From an uncultured Oscillospiraceae bacterium (GTDB taxonomy: Bacteria > Bacillota > Clostridia > Oscillospirales > Acutalibacteraceae), in contig URQB01000004.1 of the NCBI GenBank assembly GCA_900549825.1, positions 62,001 through 126,000 on the forward strand: DNA of 64,000 bases, given 5' to 3'. A program made the position numbers and the translations under genes. This document shows positions 43,126 to 51,797 of this stretch, piece after piece (positions within the stretch are counted from its first letter, which is position 1; every line of letters begins with the position of its first letter). The notes under the pieces are model-generated. The model ran no database searches and was not told the origin of the DNA. It saw only the letters and a list, made by a program, of their open reading frames with translations.

Positions 43126-45597
43126 TTAATAGATGCTCTCCGGATTCAGATCCGCATATACCGTGACTTCCCTGAAGCGCGTATCCTTGGGGAATTGCGT
43201 AAGCAGCTGCGAGATCATGGAACGGAAGCCCTTCGAATTGCGGCATTTGACGATCAGGCGGTAGCGGAATTTATTGCTCAGTTTCGCAATGCGCGGCGGC
43301 ATAGGGCCGAGGACGATAAATTTCTGCTCCGGATAATCGCTTTGGCTCAAATCTTTCATCTGCTCCAAAAAGCATTTGGATGCAGCCGCTACCTGTGCCT
43401 CCCGCTCCCCGACAAACCCAATGCAGAGAAGCTCGCAAAACGGTGGATAGATCATCGCCTTGCGCAGCAGGATTTCCGTTTGATAAAAAGCGTCATAATC
43501 CTGACGGGCGGCAAGACGGATTACAGGATTTTCGGGCGTCAGCGTCTGGATGACGGCACGCCCCTTGATTGCACCGCGGCCGGAGCGGCCTACCACCTGT
43601 GTGAGCAGCGCAAATGTGCGCTCCAGGCTGCGATAGTCATCGTTATATAGCTGCTGGTCGGCGGAAATCACGCCGACCAGCGTCACATTCGGGAAATCAA
43701 GCCCTTTGGCTACCATTTGCGTGCCAAGCATGATATCGTATTCCCCGCGTGAAAAGGCGGCAAGCTTTTCTTCATGCGCATAGCGGGACATCGTCGTATC
43801 CGCATCCATGCGCAGAATCCCCGCTCCCGGGAAAAGCTGCGCAAGCTCATCTTCCACCCGCTGCGTCCCAAAGCCTGCATAGCGCACATCCTTTTCCCCG
43901 CATTCCGGGCAAGTATCGAGAAACGGCTCGGAATAGCCGCAGTAATGACACATCAGCCGCCCATTCGCCCGGTGATAGGTAAGCGATATGCTGCAATTGG
44001 GGCAGGTCACTACATGGCCGCAGGAACGGCAAGCCGCGAAGGTATGATAGCCGCGGCGGTTCATCAGCAGGATCGATTGCTCGCCCGCCTCCAGATTTTG
44101 CTGCAATTCGGCGGCAAGGCGCCGGCTGATCGCCGTTCGGTTGCCCGCCGCATTTTCCTCACATAAATCGACGGTGATGACCTCCGGGAGGACAGCATCC
44201 CCATAGCGTTCATCAAGAATATTGAGCGAATACCGGCCGCTTTGCGCCGCAGCATAGCTCTCCACAGAGGGCGTTGCTGATGCAAGGATCAGCAATGCAT
44301 TTTGCTGGGCACAACGAAATTTTGCCACATCGCGCGCATGATAACGCGGGGCCGACTCGGATTTATAGGTATGCTCCTGCTCCTCATCCATAATAATTAG
44401 GCCGAGATCATCAAAAGGCGCGAAAATGGCGCAGCGCGTGCCGACCACAATGCCCGCCTCTCCATTTTTGACACGTTTCCACTCGTCCATGCGTTCGCCC
44501 ATGGAAAGCGCGCTGTGGAATACGGCAACCTTTTTGCCGTACCGTCCCTTAAAAATCGCCAGTGTCTGCGGGGTGAGGGCAATTTCAGGCACCATGACGA
44601 TTACGCCCCGCCCCTGCGCGGAAACCTCGTCGATCATCCGCAGGAAAACCTGCGTCTTTCCGCTGCCGGTCACACCGAACAGAAGTGAAACACCGCCGCT
44701 GCCCAATCGATACTGGGCGGACAGCTTTTCAAAGGCTGCCTGCTGCTTGGCTGTCAGGCAAACCGGAGCAGGCGGCTTCTGCGTATCTTCCCACTGCTTC
44801 GCCGGATCGCGGTAAATCTCATTATCATAGTAAGCCACCGCCGCCTTTTTTTCAAGCGCCGCGACCACAGCCGGGGTCACTCCCGTAAAATAGCACAGCT
44901 CCTTTACAGAAGCGCAGCCCGCATCCATGAGGATGTCCATAACAGAGCGCTGCTTCTTCGTAAGAGAGGGAAGAAGCTGCTCCAGCTCCTCTCCCTCTGT
45001 ACACAGGCGGACCATGCGAACCGTTGCATCCCCCACCCGCTGCATGGCTTCGTCGTTGCGGATTACCACTTTTTTTTTCAGAAGGCGTTTGAGCACGTCG
45101 CTCCCCCTGCTCAGCCCGGCCAGATGCAAAATCCTGTCCTCGCCAACATAGGCTTGCCGCTTTCGCAGCAATTGCAGGACTTCGCGCTCATCCGGAGGAA
45201 ATGTCTCCAAATCCACAGCGTTCGCTTCCGGAGCGATCATATACTGCATTTTATGCCTGAGATTGATTCCGGAAGGCAAAATCGTACGAACCGCCTCATA
45301 AAGCGTACAAAAAGTATGCGCCTTGAGCCAAACCGTCAGGCGCAGCATTTCCGCATTTAAAAGAGGCTCTTCATCCAGCACTTCAGTTAGCTGCTTGAGC
45401 TTTCCTGCCGGTTCTACCTCAGAAAGGGAAAAAAGCATACCAAACCGCTTCTGGTTTCCCCTTCCAAAGGGAACGCTGACGCGGCAGCCAGGCCGCGCGC
45501 GCCCCCGCAGGCTCTCCGGAACGCAGTAATCGTATGCTTTATCGAAATGATAGGCGACGTTTTCCAGCGCCACCTTTGCAATCAAAACAGGGGCCAT
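43126..45597 (-). CDS. priA: Primosomal protein N' (replication-restart helicase PriA)
   Basis: An 823-residue superfamily 2 helicase. The N-terminal DNA-binding domain is followed by Walker A GVTGSGKTQVF, DEAH-like DEEQEHTYK, zinc-binding CRSCGHVVTCPNCS and CHYCGYSEPFLDTCPECG, and C-terminal helicase motifs with VVGRSGRGAIKGRA. It reloads replisomes at broken forks. AAAGGAG precedes ATG 45597. The coaBC gene that precedes priA in B. subtilis is missing here. Confidence 0.96.
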   Translation of the reverse strand: MAPVLIAKVALENVAYHFDKAYDYCVPESLRGRARPGCRVSVPFGRGNQKRFGMLFSLSEVEPAGKLKQLTEVLDEEPLLNAEMLRLTVWLKAHTFCTLYEAVRTILPSGINLRHKMQYMIAPEANAVDLETFPPDEREVLQLLRKRQAYVGEDRILHLAGLSRGSDVLKRLLKKKVVIRNDEAMQRVGDATVRMVRLCTEGEELEQLLPSLTKKQRSVMDILMDAGCASVKELCYFTGVTPAVVAALEKKAAVAYYDNEIYRDPAKQWEDTQKPPAPVCLTAKQQAAFEKLSAQYRLGSGGVSLLFGVTGSGKTQVFLRMIDEVSAQGRGVIVMVPEIALTPQTLAIFKGRYGKKVAVFHSALSMGERMDEWKRVKNGEAGIVVGTRCAIFAPFDDLGLIIMDEEQEHTYKSESAPRYHARDVAKFRCAQQNALLILASATPSVESYAAAQSGRYSLNILDERYGDAVLPEVITVDLCEENAAGNRTAISRRLAAELQQNLEAGEQSILLMNRRGYHTFAACRSCGHVVTCPNCSISLTYHRANGRLMCHYCGYSEPFLDTCPECGEKDVRYAGFGTQRVEDELAQLFPGAGILRMDADTTMSRYAHEEKLAAFSRGEYDIMLGTQMVAKGLDFPNVTLVGVISADQQLYNDDYRSLERTFALLTQVVGRSGRGAIKGRAVIQTLTPENPVIRLAARQDYDAFYQTEILLRKAMIYPPFCELLCIGFVGEREAQVAAASKCFLEQMKDLSQSDYPEQKFIVLGPMPPRIAKLSNKFRYRLIVKCRNSKGFRSMISQLLTQFPKDTRFREVTVYADLNPESIY

Positions 45598-45635
45598 GGG
45601 ATCTCTCCTTTGCCTGCTCGCCAGCCTGAGACGGC

Positions 45636-45845
45636 TTACAGGTCGCGGATTTCCTCAGGCTCTACAATTTCATATTTGACGTCAAGCAGTTCGCCCAAAG
45701 CGATGCTCACTGGCTTTTCCGTCAGGTGCTCGCCGTTGAAATGCGCTTCGTCCGCAATTGCACGGGCGCGCTTTGCCGTAGCTGTCACAAGAGAATAGCG
45801 GCTGACATGATTCTTCAACAATACGCTCAGATCAGGATTAAACAT
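45636..45845 (-). CDS. rpoZ: RNA polymerase omega subunit
   Basis: A 69-residue protein with the omega core: SRYSLVTATAKRARAIADEA, then KPVSIALGELLDVKYEIVEP. It helps assemble beta-prime. It overlaps the gmk 3' end by eight bases, as part of the conserved remA-gmk-rpoZ set. Confidence 0.92.
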   Translation of the reverse strand: MFNPDLSVLLKNHVSRYSLVTATAKRARAIADEAHFNGEHLTEKPVSIALGELLDVKYEIVEPEEIRDL

Positions 45846-46455
45846 GCTCTAATACCTCTTTTACAAATAAATTCATACGGGTGGATTTCAGATTTTCCGC
45901 CTGAATAATCGCACAGATGTCGCTTACAGCATAGTCGACGATATCATTGACCACAACATAGTCGTATTCATATGCGCGGCCGATTTCGTCTTGTGCAATG
46001 CGCATGCGCGTTTTAATATCTTTTTCGCATTCACTTTCCCGGTTGCGCAGCCGTTCTTCCAGTGTCTGCATGGAAGGCGGCATCAAAAAGATGCTGACCA
46101 CATCCGGATACAGCCGGCGGATTTTTTCCGCTCCCTGCACCTCGATTTTCAGGATGACGGTCTTCCCCTCCTCCAGCCACTGGTCGACCGGGTCGCGGGG
46201 CGTTCCATAATAATTCTCGCCGTATTGCGCATATTCCAGGATTTCCTGCCGCTCCAGCTTACTCAGGAAATAATCTTTGGTGACAAAATAATAGTGGAAC
46301 CCGTCAATCTCCCAATCCCGTGCCGCGCGGGTGGTCAGAGAGATGGAAAGCTGTACATTTGGATCGCGCTTGGCAAGCTGCTCCAGAATCGTATCCTTTC
46401 CGGAGCCGGACGGACCGGACAGGATGAAAAGCATACCCCTCTTTGTTTCACTCAT
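45838..46455 (-). CDS. gmk: Guanylate kinase
   Basis: A 205-residue enzyme that turns GMP into GDP with ATP. P-loop LSGPSGSGKDTI, GMP-binding SLTTRAAR and FHYYFVTKDYF, and VILKIEVQGA motifs are present. ATG 46455 overlaps remA by eight bases; GGAGGAGGG lies about 11 bases upstream. Confidence 0.96.
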   Translation of the reverse strand: MSETKRGMLFILSGPSGSGKDTILEQLAKRDPNVQLSISLTTRAARDWEIDGFHYYFVTKDYFLSKLERQEILEYAQYGENYYGTPRDPVDQWLEEGKTVILKIEVQGAEKIRRLYPDVVSIFLMPPSMQTLEERLRNRESECEKDIKTRMRIAQDEIGRAYEYDYVVVNDIVDYAVSDICAIIQAENLKSTRMNLFVKEVLEHV

Positions 46456-46726
46456 CGTCCGGCGTGCCCTCCTCCGTATCGATTTCGTCCTCATCATCGT
46501 TGAGGCGGTTTGCAACCGTCTCGGATTGCAGATATGTGAGGATGACATGATCGCTGTCCGTGATGATGACGGCGCGTGTACGCCGCCCATGCGTTGCGTC
46601 AATGAGCGTGCCGCGTTCCTTGCAGTCCTGAATAATCCGCTTGATGGGCGCGGATTCCGGGCTGACGATCGCAACCAGACGGTTGGCATTGACCATATTG
46701 CCAAAGCCGATATTGATGAGCTTCAT
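46448..46726 (-). CDS. remA: RemA/YlzA family DNA-binding regulator (DUF370)
   Basis: A 92-residue protein with the highly conserved core INIGFGNMVNANRLVAIVSP, KERGTLIDATHGRRTRAVII and SDHVILTYLQSETVANRL. In B. subtilis RemA assembles into rings and activates matrix and osmoprotection genes. An acidic tail (DDEDEIDTEEG) is added here. GGGAGG precedes the ATG. Confidence 0.94.
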   Translation of the reverse strand: MKLINIGFGNMVNANRLVAIVSPESAPIKRIIQDCKERGTLIDATHGRRTRAVIITDSDHVILTYLQSETVANRLNDDEDEIDTEEGTPDDE

Positions 46727-46794
46727 TTTTTATCCTCCCGCATTTTTCGCTGATCCTCAGATAGATACAGTGGCCCCTGCTGCCTTTGCAGCGC

Positions 46795-47673
46795 TTATTC
46801 GATATTCTGCACCTGTTCGCGGATTTTCTCAATCTCCGCTTTCATATCCAAAACCCTGCGGGCGATCTCCACATCCTGCGCTTTGGAGCCGATGGTATTG
46901 GCCTCCCGGTTCATCTCCTGCACCAGAAAGTCTATCTTCCTGCCGATTGCCTCATCCGCTTCAAAGAAGACATGCAGCTGATCGATATGGCTGCGGAGCC
47001 TGACTGTCTCTTCATCCACAGCGACTTTATCGGCATAGATCGCGGCCTCCGTCAGGATTCGCTGCTCGTCCACCTGCGCGTCCGCCAGTATCTCCTGCAT
47101 CTTGGCGAAGAGCTTTTCCCGATAAGCGCGCACAGTCTCCGGCGAACGCTGCTCGATCAAGGCAACACGCTCCAAAATCGTATCCGCACGGGAAAGGATA
47201 TCCTCCCGCAGACGGGCGCCTTCCTGCTCACGCATCAAAACGCAGGCTTCCGCCGCCCGCTGAGCCACCGTACGCACGGCGTTCCAGATTTTTTCTTCAT
47301 CTGCCTCGGCCTTGTGGATGGAAAACACATCGCTGTAGCGCCCCAGAGCAGATGCGGAAATATCGTCCCGCAGGCCATAGCGCTCGATCAGCTCGCGCAG
47401 CGCAGCAATATATCCATCCGCCAACGGGTGATTGACCTGCACGGTAACGTCCGCATCCTCCAGCGTATCGATCTGGACGAAGCAATCGACCTTACCGCGG
47501 GAAAGAAGCGGCTGGATAAACCGCTTGAGCTTTTCTTCCAAAAAGCCATAGCTCCTCGGCACCTTCGCGCTGAACTCGAGATAACGGTGATTGACGCTTT
47601 TGAACTCGACAGCGATCTGCATCCCGTCGATGACATCCTCTGCGCGCCCATAGCCCGTCATACTTTTTACCAT
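46795..47673 (-). CDS. YicC/YloC family endoribonuclease
   Basis: A 292-residue protein starting VKSMTGYGRAE, with EFKSVNHRYLEFSAKVPR and the C-terminal FLVQEMNREANTIGSKA hallmark. YicC-type proteins are now described as endoribonucleases acting on structured RNAs. AGAGGAG precedes the ATG. It is the first gene of the long operon ending at spoVM. Confidence 0.92.
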   Translation of the reverse strand: MVKSMTGYGRAEDVIDGMQIAVEFKSVNHRYLEFSAKVPRSYGFLEEKLKRFIQPLLSRGKVDCFVQIDTLEDADVTVQVNHPLADGYIAALRELIERYGLRDDISASALGRYSDVFSIHKAEADEEKIWNAVRTVAQRAAEACVLMREQEGARLREDILSRADTILERVALIEQRSPETVRAYREKLFAKMQEILADAQVDEQRILTEAAIYADKVAVDEETVRLRSHIDQLHVFFEADEAIGRKIDFLVQEMNREANTIGSKAQDVEIARRVLDMKAEIEKIREQVQNIE

Positions 47674-47743
47674 AGCGTTCTCCTCTGATCCGATCTGTAA
47701 ATTCGCCGGATGGCCGGCCTCACGATGCAGATATTTACCTTGT

Positions 47744-47773
47744 ATTTTAACAAAGAGTCATACGGTTTGTCAA
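47744..47773 (-). promoter_or_regulatory. Promoter of the yicC-spoVM operon
   Basis: On the - strand a perfect TTGACA (47773-47768), an 18-base spacer and TAAAAT (47749-47744) lie about 70 bases before yicC. No second promoter of this quality was seen inside the 14-kb operon. Confidence 0.75.
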
Positions 47774-47830
47774 ATAAAATTCATATTTTTCAATCACTGT
47801 GGGAATCAAGCGATAAACGCTTCGTTTCAT

Positions 47831-47866
47831 AAAGAAAACCGCCGCCAAGCTTTTCCGGCAGCGGTC
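47831..47866 (-). terminator. Terminator of the DUF6873 gene
   Basis: A nine-base stem with one wobble (47839-47847 with 47858-47866) is followed on the - strand by TTTTCTTT. It starts about ten bases after the gene's stop. Confidence 0.8.
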
Positions 47867-47875
47867 TGATCATTT

Positions 47876-48628
47876 TTATTCCTGCATCACAGGCAAGATC
47901 GAGCCGATATCCAGTAATTTCTCCCCTTCTTCCAGCAGATTGCAGGAGCTGACACCATGGCTCTCCAAAAAGGAAAGGATCTTCTTCCCGTCGGGATGAG
48001 TTAAAATATCCCCTGCAAACGCCATTGTGGTAGCATCCAGCTTACCGCAGCATCCGCCAATAAAGCCATAGCCGTAACCCGGGAGACGGATACAGCCGGG
48101 GATAATCTTCAGCACGTCGAGCCCTGCTTGGTTTAATGAGCATGCCAGGCCTTCATCCGCCGTGATCACGGCATTTTCCGATACGATACACAGGCTGCAT
48201 TTCGCATAGCCCTGCCGGACATTGATCACCTCCAGCCCCGTCTGCCGTGCGGCCTCCAGCAATTCCGGCGCGGTCGCTTTCTCATTGCAGACGAGACGGT
48301 TGCCAATCCGCGCCGCATTGAGCGCCACATCACCCGGATAGTGCGGCGCAAGCTCCTTTTTCAGGCAGGTAACGGCAAAGCCAAAGCCGCTAAGCGCATT
48401 GCAAAGGCGGCTCTCACCCTGCGCCGCCAGCACCGCCCCATTGCCCAGCGGATGCGCCAGCAGATCGGCGTGCCGGCATAGCGCGGCTGGTAAGCTGCGG
48501 TTGGGGCCAACCGTCAGCGTCCAGACGCCCATCGCTTCCAGAGAATGGATGACGCGCGGATCGACACTGCCCACTACGGCGGCCGAGACCTTTTCAGTTG
48601 GAAGATTTGGGCTGTAAACCGGAATCAT
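47876..48628 (-). CDS. DUF6873 family protein (GME-like fold)
   Basis: A 250-residue protein with HADLLAHPLGNGAVLA, NVRQGYAKCSLCIV, ADEGLACSLNQAGLDVL and GYGFIGGCCGKLD. These match a family annotated as DUF6873 with a guanidine-modifying-enzyme fold (amidinotransferase-like). Cys residues in YAKCSLC and GGCCGK are candidates for an active site. No biochemical function is known to me. The start ATG 48628 (MIPVYSPNLP) follows GGAAAGG. Confidence 0.7.
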   Translation of the reverse strand: MIPVYSPNLPTEKVSAAVVGSVDPRVIHSLEAMGVWTLTVGPNRSLPAALCRHADLLAHPLGNGAVLAAQGESRLCNALSGFGFAVTCLKKELAPHYPGDVALNAARIGNRLVCNEKATAPELLEAARQTGLEVINVRQGYAKCSLCIVSENAVITADEGLACSLNQAGLDVLKIIPGCIRLPGYGYGFIGGCCGKLDATTMAFAGDILTHPDGKKILSFLESHGVSSCNLLEEGEKLLDIGSILPVMQE

Positions 48629-48700
48629 CTTTATGCGCTTTCCTTTCCGGACCAGCAGTCGGCCCTGATGAAACAAACGATTTTATCTCCGGGGCGTATA

Positions 48701-48728
48701 TTTACCAATCTTCTTTTTAAACTATAAT
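48701..48728 (+). promoter_or_regulatory. Promoter of the 48-residue Cys-rich protein gene
   Basis: TTTACC (48701-48706), a 16-base spacer and a perfect TATAAT (48723-48728), 42 bases before the start codon. Confidence 0.6.
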
Positions 48729-48769
48729 GCGCAGAGAAATCTACAACGCCGGAAGAAGGAACGGAAGCC

Positions 48770-48916
48770 ATGAATTTGATCCCATGCAATGCAGAATGCC
48801 GCTATCAGATAGAGGGCTGCTGCACCCTGCACAAAGCGGAGGCAGTCAACAGCATACAAAAGGAATGCGTATACTTTGTGCCCCGTGAAAAAGAGAAAAA
48901 AGAACAGAAGCTCTAG
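48770..48916 (+). CDS. 48-residue Cys-rich small protein
   Basis: MNLIPCNAECRYQIEGCCTL begins this basic-tailed peptide, followed by HKAEAV and CVYFV. Clostridial genomes carry many such short proteins with a C-x3-C-x6-C(C)-T-L core, often misnamed hydroxymyristoyl-ACP dehydratase. The Cys pattern suggests metal binding. AAGGA and GGAA lie before ATG 48770, and it has its own promoter. It is the only + strand gene in a long - strand stretch, and its TAG stop interlocks with the radA stop in a shared CTAG. Confidence 0.75.
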   Translation: MNLIPCNAECRYQIEGCCTLHKAEAVNSIQKECVYFVPREKEKKEQKL

Positions 48917-50286
48917 CCAACCATCGCTTCAAACGCCTCGCGCACAGTACGCGCTCCGACAATTTCGATCTTTTCCCTCAGACTGGAGGACAGTCCCTTC
49001 AGATTGTGCCGCGGAACCACGCAGCGGCGGAAGCCCAGGCGGGCCGCCTCATGGATGCGCTGCTCCGTATTGCCCACCGCGCGGATTTCTCCCGCAAGCC
49101 CGATCTCCCCAAAGGCCAGTACATCCTCCCGCACCACGCAGTCCTTCAGGCTGGAGACCAGTGCGAGCGCGACGGACAGATCTGCCGCGGGCTCATCCAG
49201 CTTAAAACCTCCTACCACATTGACGTAGGCATCCATATTGCCGAAGAAATAGCCGGCTCGCTTTTCCAGCACCGCCAGGAGCATAGACATACGATTATAA
49301 TCGAAACCGGTGACCATGCGGCGCGGCGTTCCGAAGCCTGTGGGAGCTACAAGGCCCTGCACCTCTGCAAGGATCGGCCGGGAACCCTCCATCACACAGG
49401 CCACACAGGTGCCGGAAGCGTTCTGCGGCCGCCCGGAGAGAAGCATGAGGGAGGGATTTTCCACCTCGCTCAGGCCATTGTCAAGCATTTCAAACACGCC
49501 GATCTCGTTGGTGGAACCATAGCGGTTTTTGACCGCCCGCAGAATCCGGTAGGAAAGATGCCGGTCGCCCTCAAAATAGAGCACTGCGTCGACGATATGC
49601 TCGAGCACCTTCGGGCCTGCGATATTGCCATCCTTATTGACGTGGCCGACGACAATGATCGGGAGATCCGCACTCTTTGCCGTGCGCATCAGCAGGCCGG
49701 TGCATTCCCTGACCTGCGTGACGCTGCCGGAGGAGGAGGCGATATCGGAATGATTCATCGTCTGAATGGAATCGACAATGACGAGATCCGGCTTTTCGGC
49801 CTGGATAAATTCCGAAATGAGCTGCACATCCGTCTCGCACATGATATAGAGGTTCGGCGTGGCAACCCCCAGCCGCTGGGCGCGCATCTTGATCTGATGC
49901 GCCGATTCCTCCCCGGATACATACAGGATCCGCAAAGCTCCCCCTAGAAAGCCGCATATCTGCAAAAGGATCGTCGACTTCCCGATGCCCGGATCACCAC
50001 TCAGAAGCACAAGCGAACCTTTGACGATACCTCCGCCCAGAACGCGGTCCAGTTCCTTCAACCCGGTCTCATAGCGGTGCTCCGTGTCGGCAGCGATATC
50101 ACTGATCTGCACGACGCGCGGCATTCCCCTGCCGCCGGATGCAGATTTCGAGGAAGAGGAAAGCGGAGCCCGAACTTCCTCCGCCATCGTATTCCACTCC
50201 CCACATCCGGGGCATTTGCCATACCATTTGGGGCTTTCATAGCCGCATTGGCCGCATACGAAAATATTTTTAGACTTCTGTGCCAT
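48913..50286 (-). CDS. radA: DNA repair protein RadA (Sms)
   Basis: A 457-residue RecA-like helicase acting in recombination branch migration. N-terminal zinc finger CGQCGYESPKWYGKCPGC, Walker A GDPGIGKST, the RadA-specific motif KNRYGSTNE (KNRFG in most) and a C-terminal Lon-like domain are present. ATG 50286 follows AGGAG by eight bases. Its stop overlaps the convergent small gene. Confidence 0.96.
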   Translation of the reverse strand: MAQKSKNIFVCGQCGYESPKWYGKCPGCGEWNTMAEEVRAPLSSSSKSASGGRGMPRVVQISDIAADTEHRYETGLKELDRVLGGGIVKGSLVLLSGDPGIGKSTILLQICGFLGGALRILYVSGEESAHQIKMRAQRLGVATPNLYIMCETDVQLISEFIQAEKPDLVIVDSIQTMNHSDIASSSGSVTQVRECTGLLMRTAKSADLPIIVVGHVNKDGNIAGPKVLEHIVDAVLYFEGDRHLSYRILRAVKNRYGSTNEIGVFEMLDNGLSEVENPSLMLLSGRPQNASGTCVACVMEGSRPILAEVQGLVAPTGFGTPRRMVTGFDYNRMSMLLAVLEKRAGYFFGNMDAYVNVVGGFKLDEPAADLSVALALVSSLKDCVVREDVLAFGEIGLAGEIRAVGNTEQRIHEAARLGFRRCVVPRHNLKGLSSSLREKIEIVGARTVREAFEAMVG

Positions 50287-50320
50287 AGAAACGCTCCTGT
50301 CCTTTCCAGACTGTCTGTTT

Positions 50321-51070
50321 TTATTGGGAAGCCGGGACCGTGACCCCGCTGTCAATCCCATTGAGATAGGATAAGACGCCGTAAAAAATCGAAAGCGCTA
50401 ATTCGTTTTGATAGGATTCCGTACGGAGCTTTTCCGTCTCCTGTGCATTGGACATAAAGCCGCATTCCACCATGACGGCGGGCGCCTTTGCCTGATAGAG
50501 CAGGTAAATTTCCGTGCCGGATTTTTTTACCTTGCGAGTATTCTGCGGCTGGATCAGATGAATCACAGACTTCTGAATCGACGCGGCCAACGCCTGGCTC
50601 TCCGGATTGTTCGGAGAATAAAACACCTGCGTGCCCGTATTGTTGGAGTAAGGATAAGAATTTTGATGGATGCTGATAAAAAGGCAGTCCGGCGTTTCAT
50701 TAATGAGCTTTAAGCGGTTGTGCAGGTCTGATATTTTCTTTTCGCGGATTGTCTTGGCAGAATCATCATGAATTGAAATATCCTCCCGCCGCGTCATCAC
50801 CGTATCATAGCCCATCATCCGGAAAACCGTCTCCAGCTTCAGTGCAATCTCCAGATTGATTCCCTTTTCCACCGTGCCATCCTTTGCGACTGTGCCGCCG
50901 TCGACACCGCCGTGGCCCGCGTCGATCAGGATCGTCGGATGCCCGGACACGCCTGAGGCAGATGCGGTTTGCAGCGCCGCCTGATTCTTCCGCTCCACTA
51001 TGATAGCAAAAACACAAAATAAAATCAAAAGCGCGGCTACGGCCGCCCAGATCCATCTGTTTTTCTTCAT
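50321..51070 (-). CDS. cwlD: N-acetylmuramoyl-L-alanine amidase CwlD
   Basis: A 249-residue zinc amidase with one N-terminal membrane segment (about 5-25). Zinc and catalytic residues are seen in IDAGHGGVDGG, EKGINLEIA, ISIHQNS and MVECGFMSN. CwlD prepares muramic delta-lactam in spore cortex. ATG 51070 follows GGGGTG. It is the last conserved chromosomal gene before the AT-rich island. Confidence 0.9.
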   Translation of the reverse strand: MKKNRWIWAAVAALLILFCVFAIIVERKNQAALQTASASGVSGHPTILIDAGHGGVDGGTVAKDGTVEKGINLEIALKLETVFRMMGYDTVMTRREDISIHDDSAKTIREKKISDLHNRLKLINETPDCLFISIHQNSYPYSNNTGTQVFYSPNNPESQALAASIQKSVIHLIQPQNTRKVKKSGTEIYLLYQAKAPAVMVECGFMSNAQETEKLRTESYQNELALSIFYGVLSYLNGIDSGVTVPASQ

Positions 51071-51158
51071 CTCTGACACCCCGCTTACAATGATGCTCTT
51101 CTCTAAGATATATGCGGGAAAACAAAGATGATGTTTCAAAACGGTCTGATCTAGAATA

Positions 51159-51353
51159 TTATACAGCAATGGAGTGCCGCTTACAACGCCATGTCTGTCG
51201 CAGAATTGTAAAAAAGCCGTCGGGCTTTTTTGCACTGGTACGAGCGACTCCTGTATGTTCGGTACCCCTCGCCGCAGCTACTTCATCAGGAACGTCAATC
51301 AGGCAATCAGATATATAGAACGGGTAAAAATCCCGTAGATTGATAACAGTCAT
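51159..51353 (-). pseudogene. 5' fragment of a conjugative-element sigma-like regulator
   Basis: ATG 51353 behind a perfect GGAGG starts MTVINLRDFYPFYISDCLID VPDEVAA. I know this opening from sigma-70-like/HTH ORFs of Firmicutes integrative conjugative elements, which run to about 130-180 residues. After DEVAA the similarity stops and the frame continues through unrelated DNA and a terminator hairpin to a stop at 51159. This marks a deletion or insertion joint near 51275. Confidence 0.6.
51210..51231. terminator. Bidirectional terminator hairpin at the island edge
   Basis: AAAAAAGCC (51210-51218) pairs with GGCTTTTTT (51223-51231) around a GTCG loop, giving U-tracts in both directions. It may end transcription entering cwlD from the island. 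Confidence 0.65.
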
Positions 51354-51448
51354 GTTTACCTCCGTTTCGGTGTTGGGTGAATAAGTGGCCGAAACAGGGG
51401 TGGCGAAAAGCTCGCCGCCCTTTGACCTTCCCCCACCTCTGGCCAGGA

Positions 51449-51720
51449 TGGGTCTGTTGAAAAAGTCCCTCACAAAGTATAAATGCGGACAAAACGGCAA
51501 GAAAAAAGACGCCCATATTTCCGGCTGTGCAGATGCCGGATTTCCTCGTACACAAATGACAGGTCCAATACCGACTCCAGCTTCCTCAGAAAATGCTCCT
51601 GCGGCATCAAGTCCTCTATCGTGACCATGTGCAGTTTCAGTTGCATCGCCATCCCTCGCTTCTCCCTTTTTCTTATTTTACCATATCTTGAGCGGCAATG
51701 GCACTTTGTCAACAGACCCA
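51449..51720 (-). mobile_element. Internally deleted IS1182-family insertion element
   Basis: The terminal inverted repeats GGGTCTGTTGAAAAAGTCCC (51450-51469) and the complement of 51700-51719 match at 18 of 20 positions, with one more matching T outside. Between them lies only about 230 bases, holding the start of an IS1182-type transposase. The element lost most of its gene, so it is a non-autonomous derivative. No target-site duplication is evident. Confidence 0.7.
51470..51652 (-). pseudogene. Truncated IS1182-family transposase
   Basis: ATG 51652 behind a GGGAG stretch encodes 60 residues. The first 48 (VTIEDLMPQEHFLRKLESVL, then DLSFVYEEIRHLHSRKYGR) match the N-terminus of IS1182-type transposases, which are normally about 450-550 residues. 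After YGR the frame enters the other end of the element and stops at 51470. The DDE domain is gone. Confidence 0.75.
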
Positions 51721-51797
51721 ACTTGACACGAGGTTGCCCCATGAGAGCTTGACGGCATAAGATTACATGGACGTATCGATCTGCATAATATGATTTA

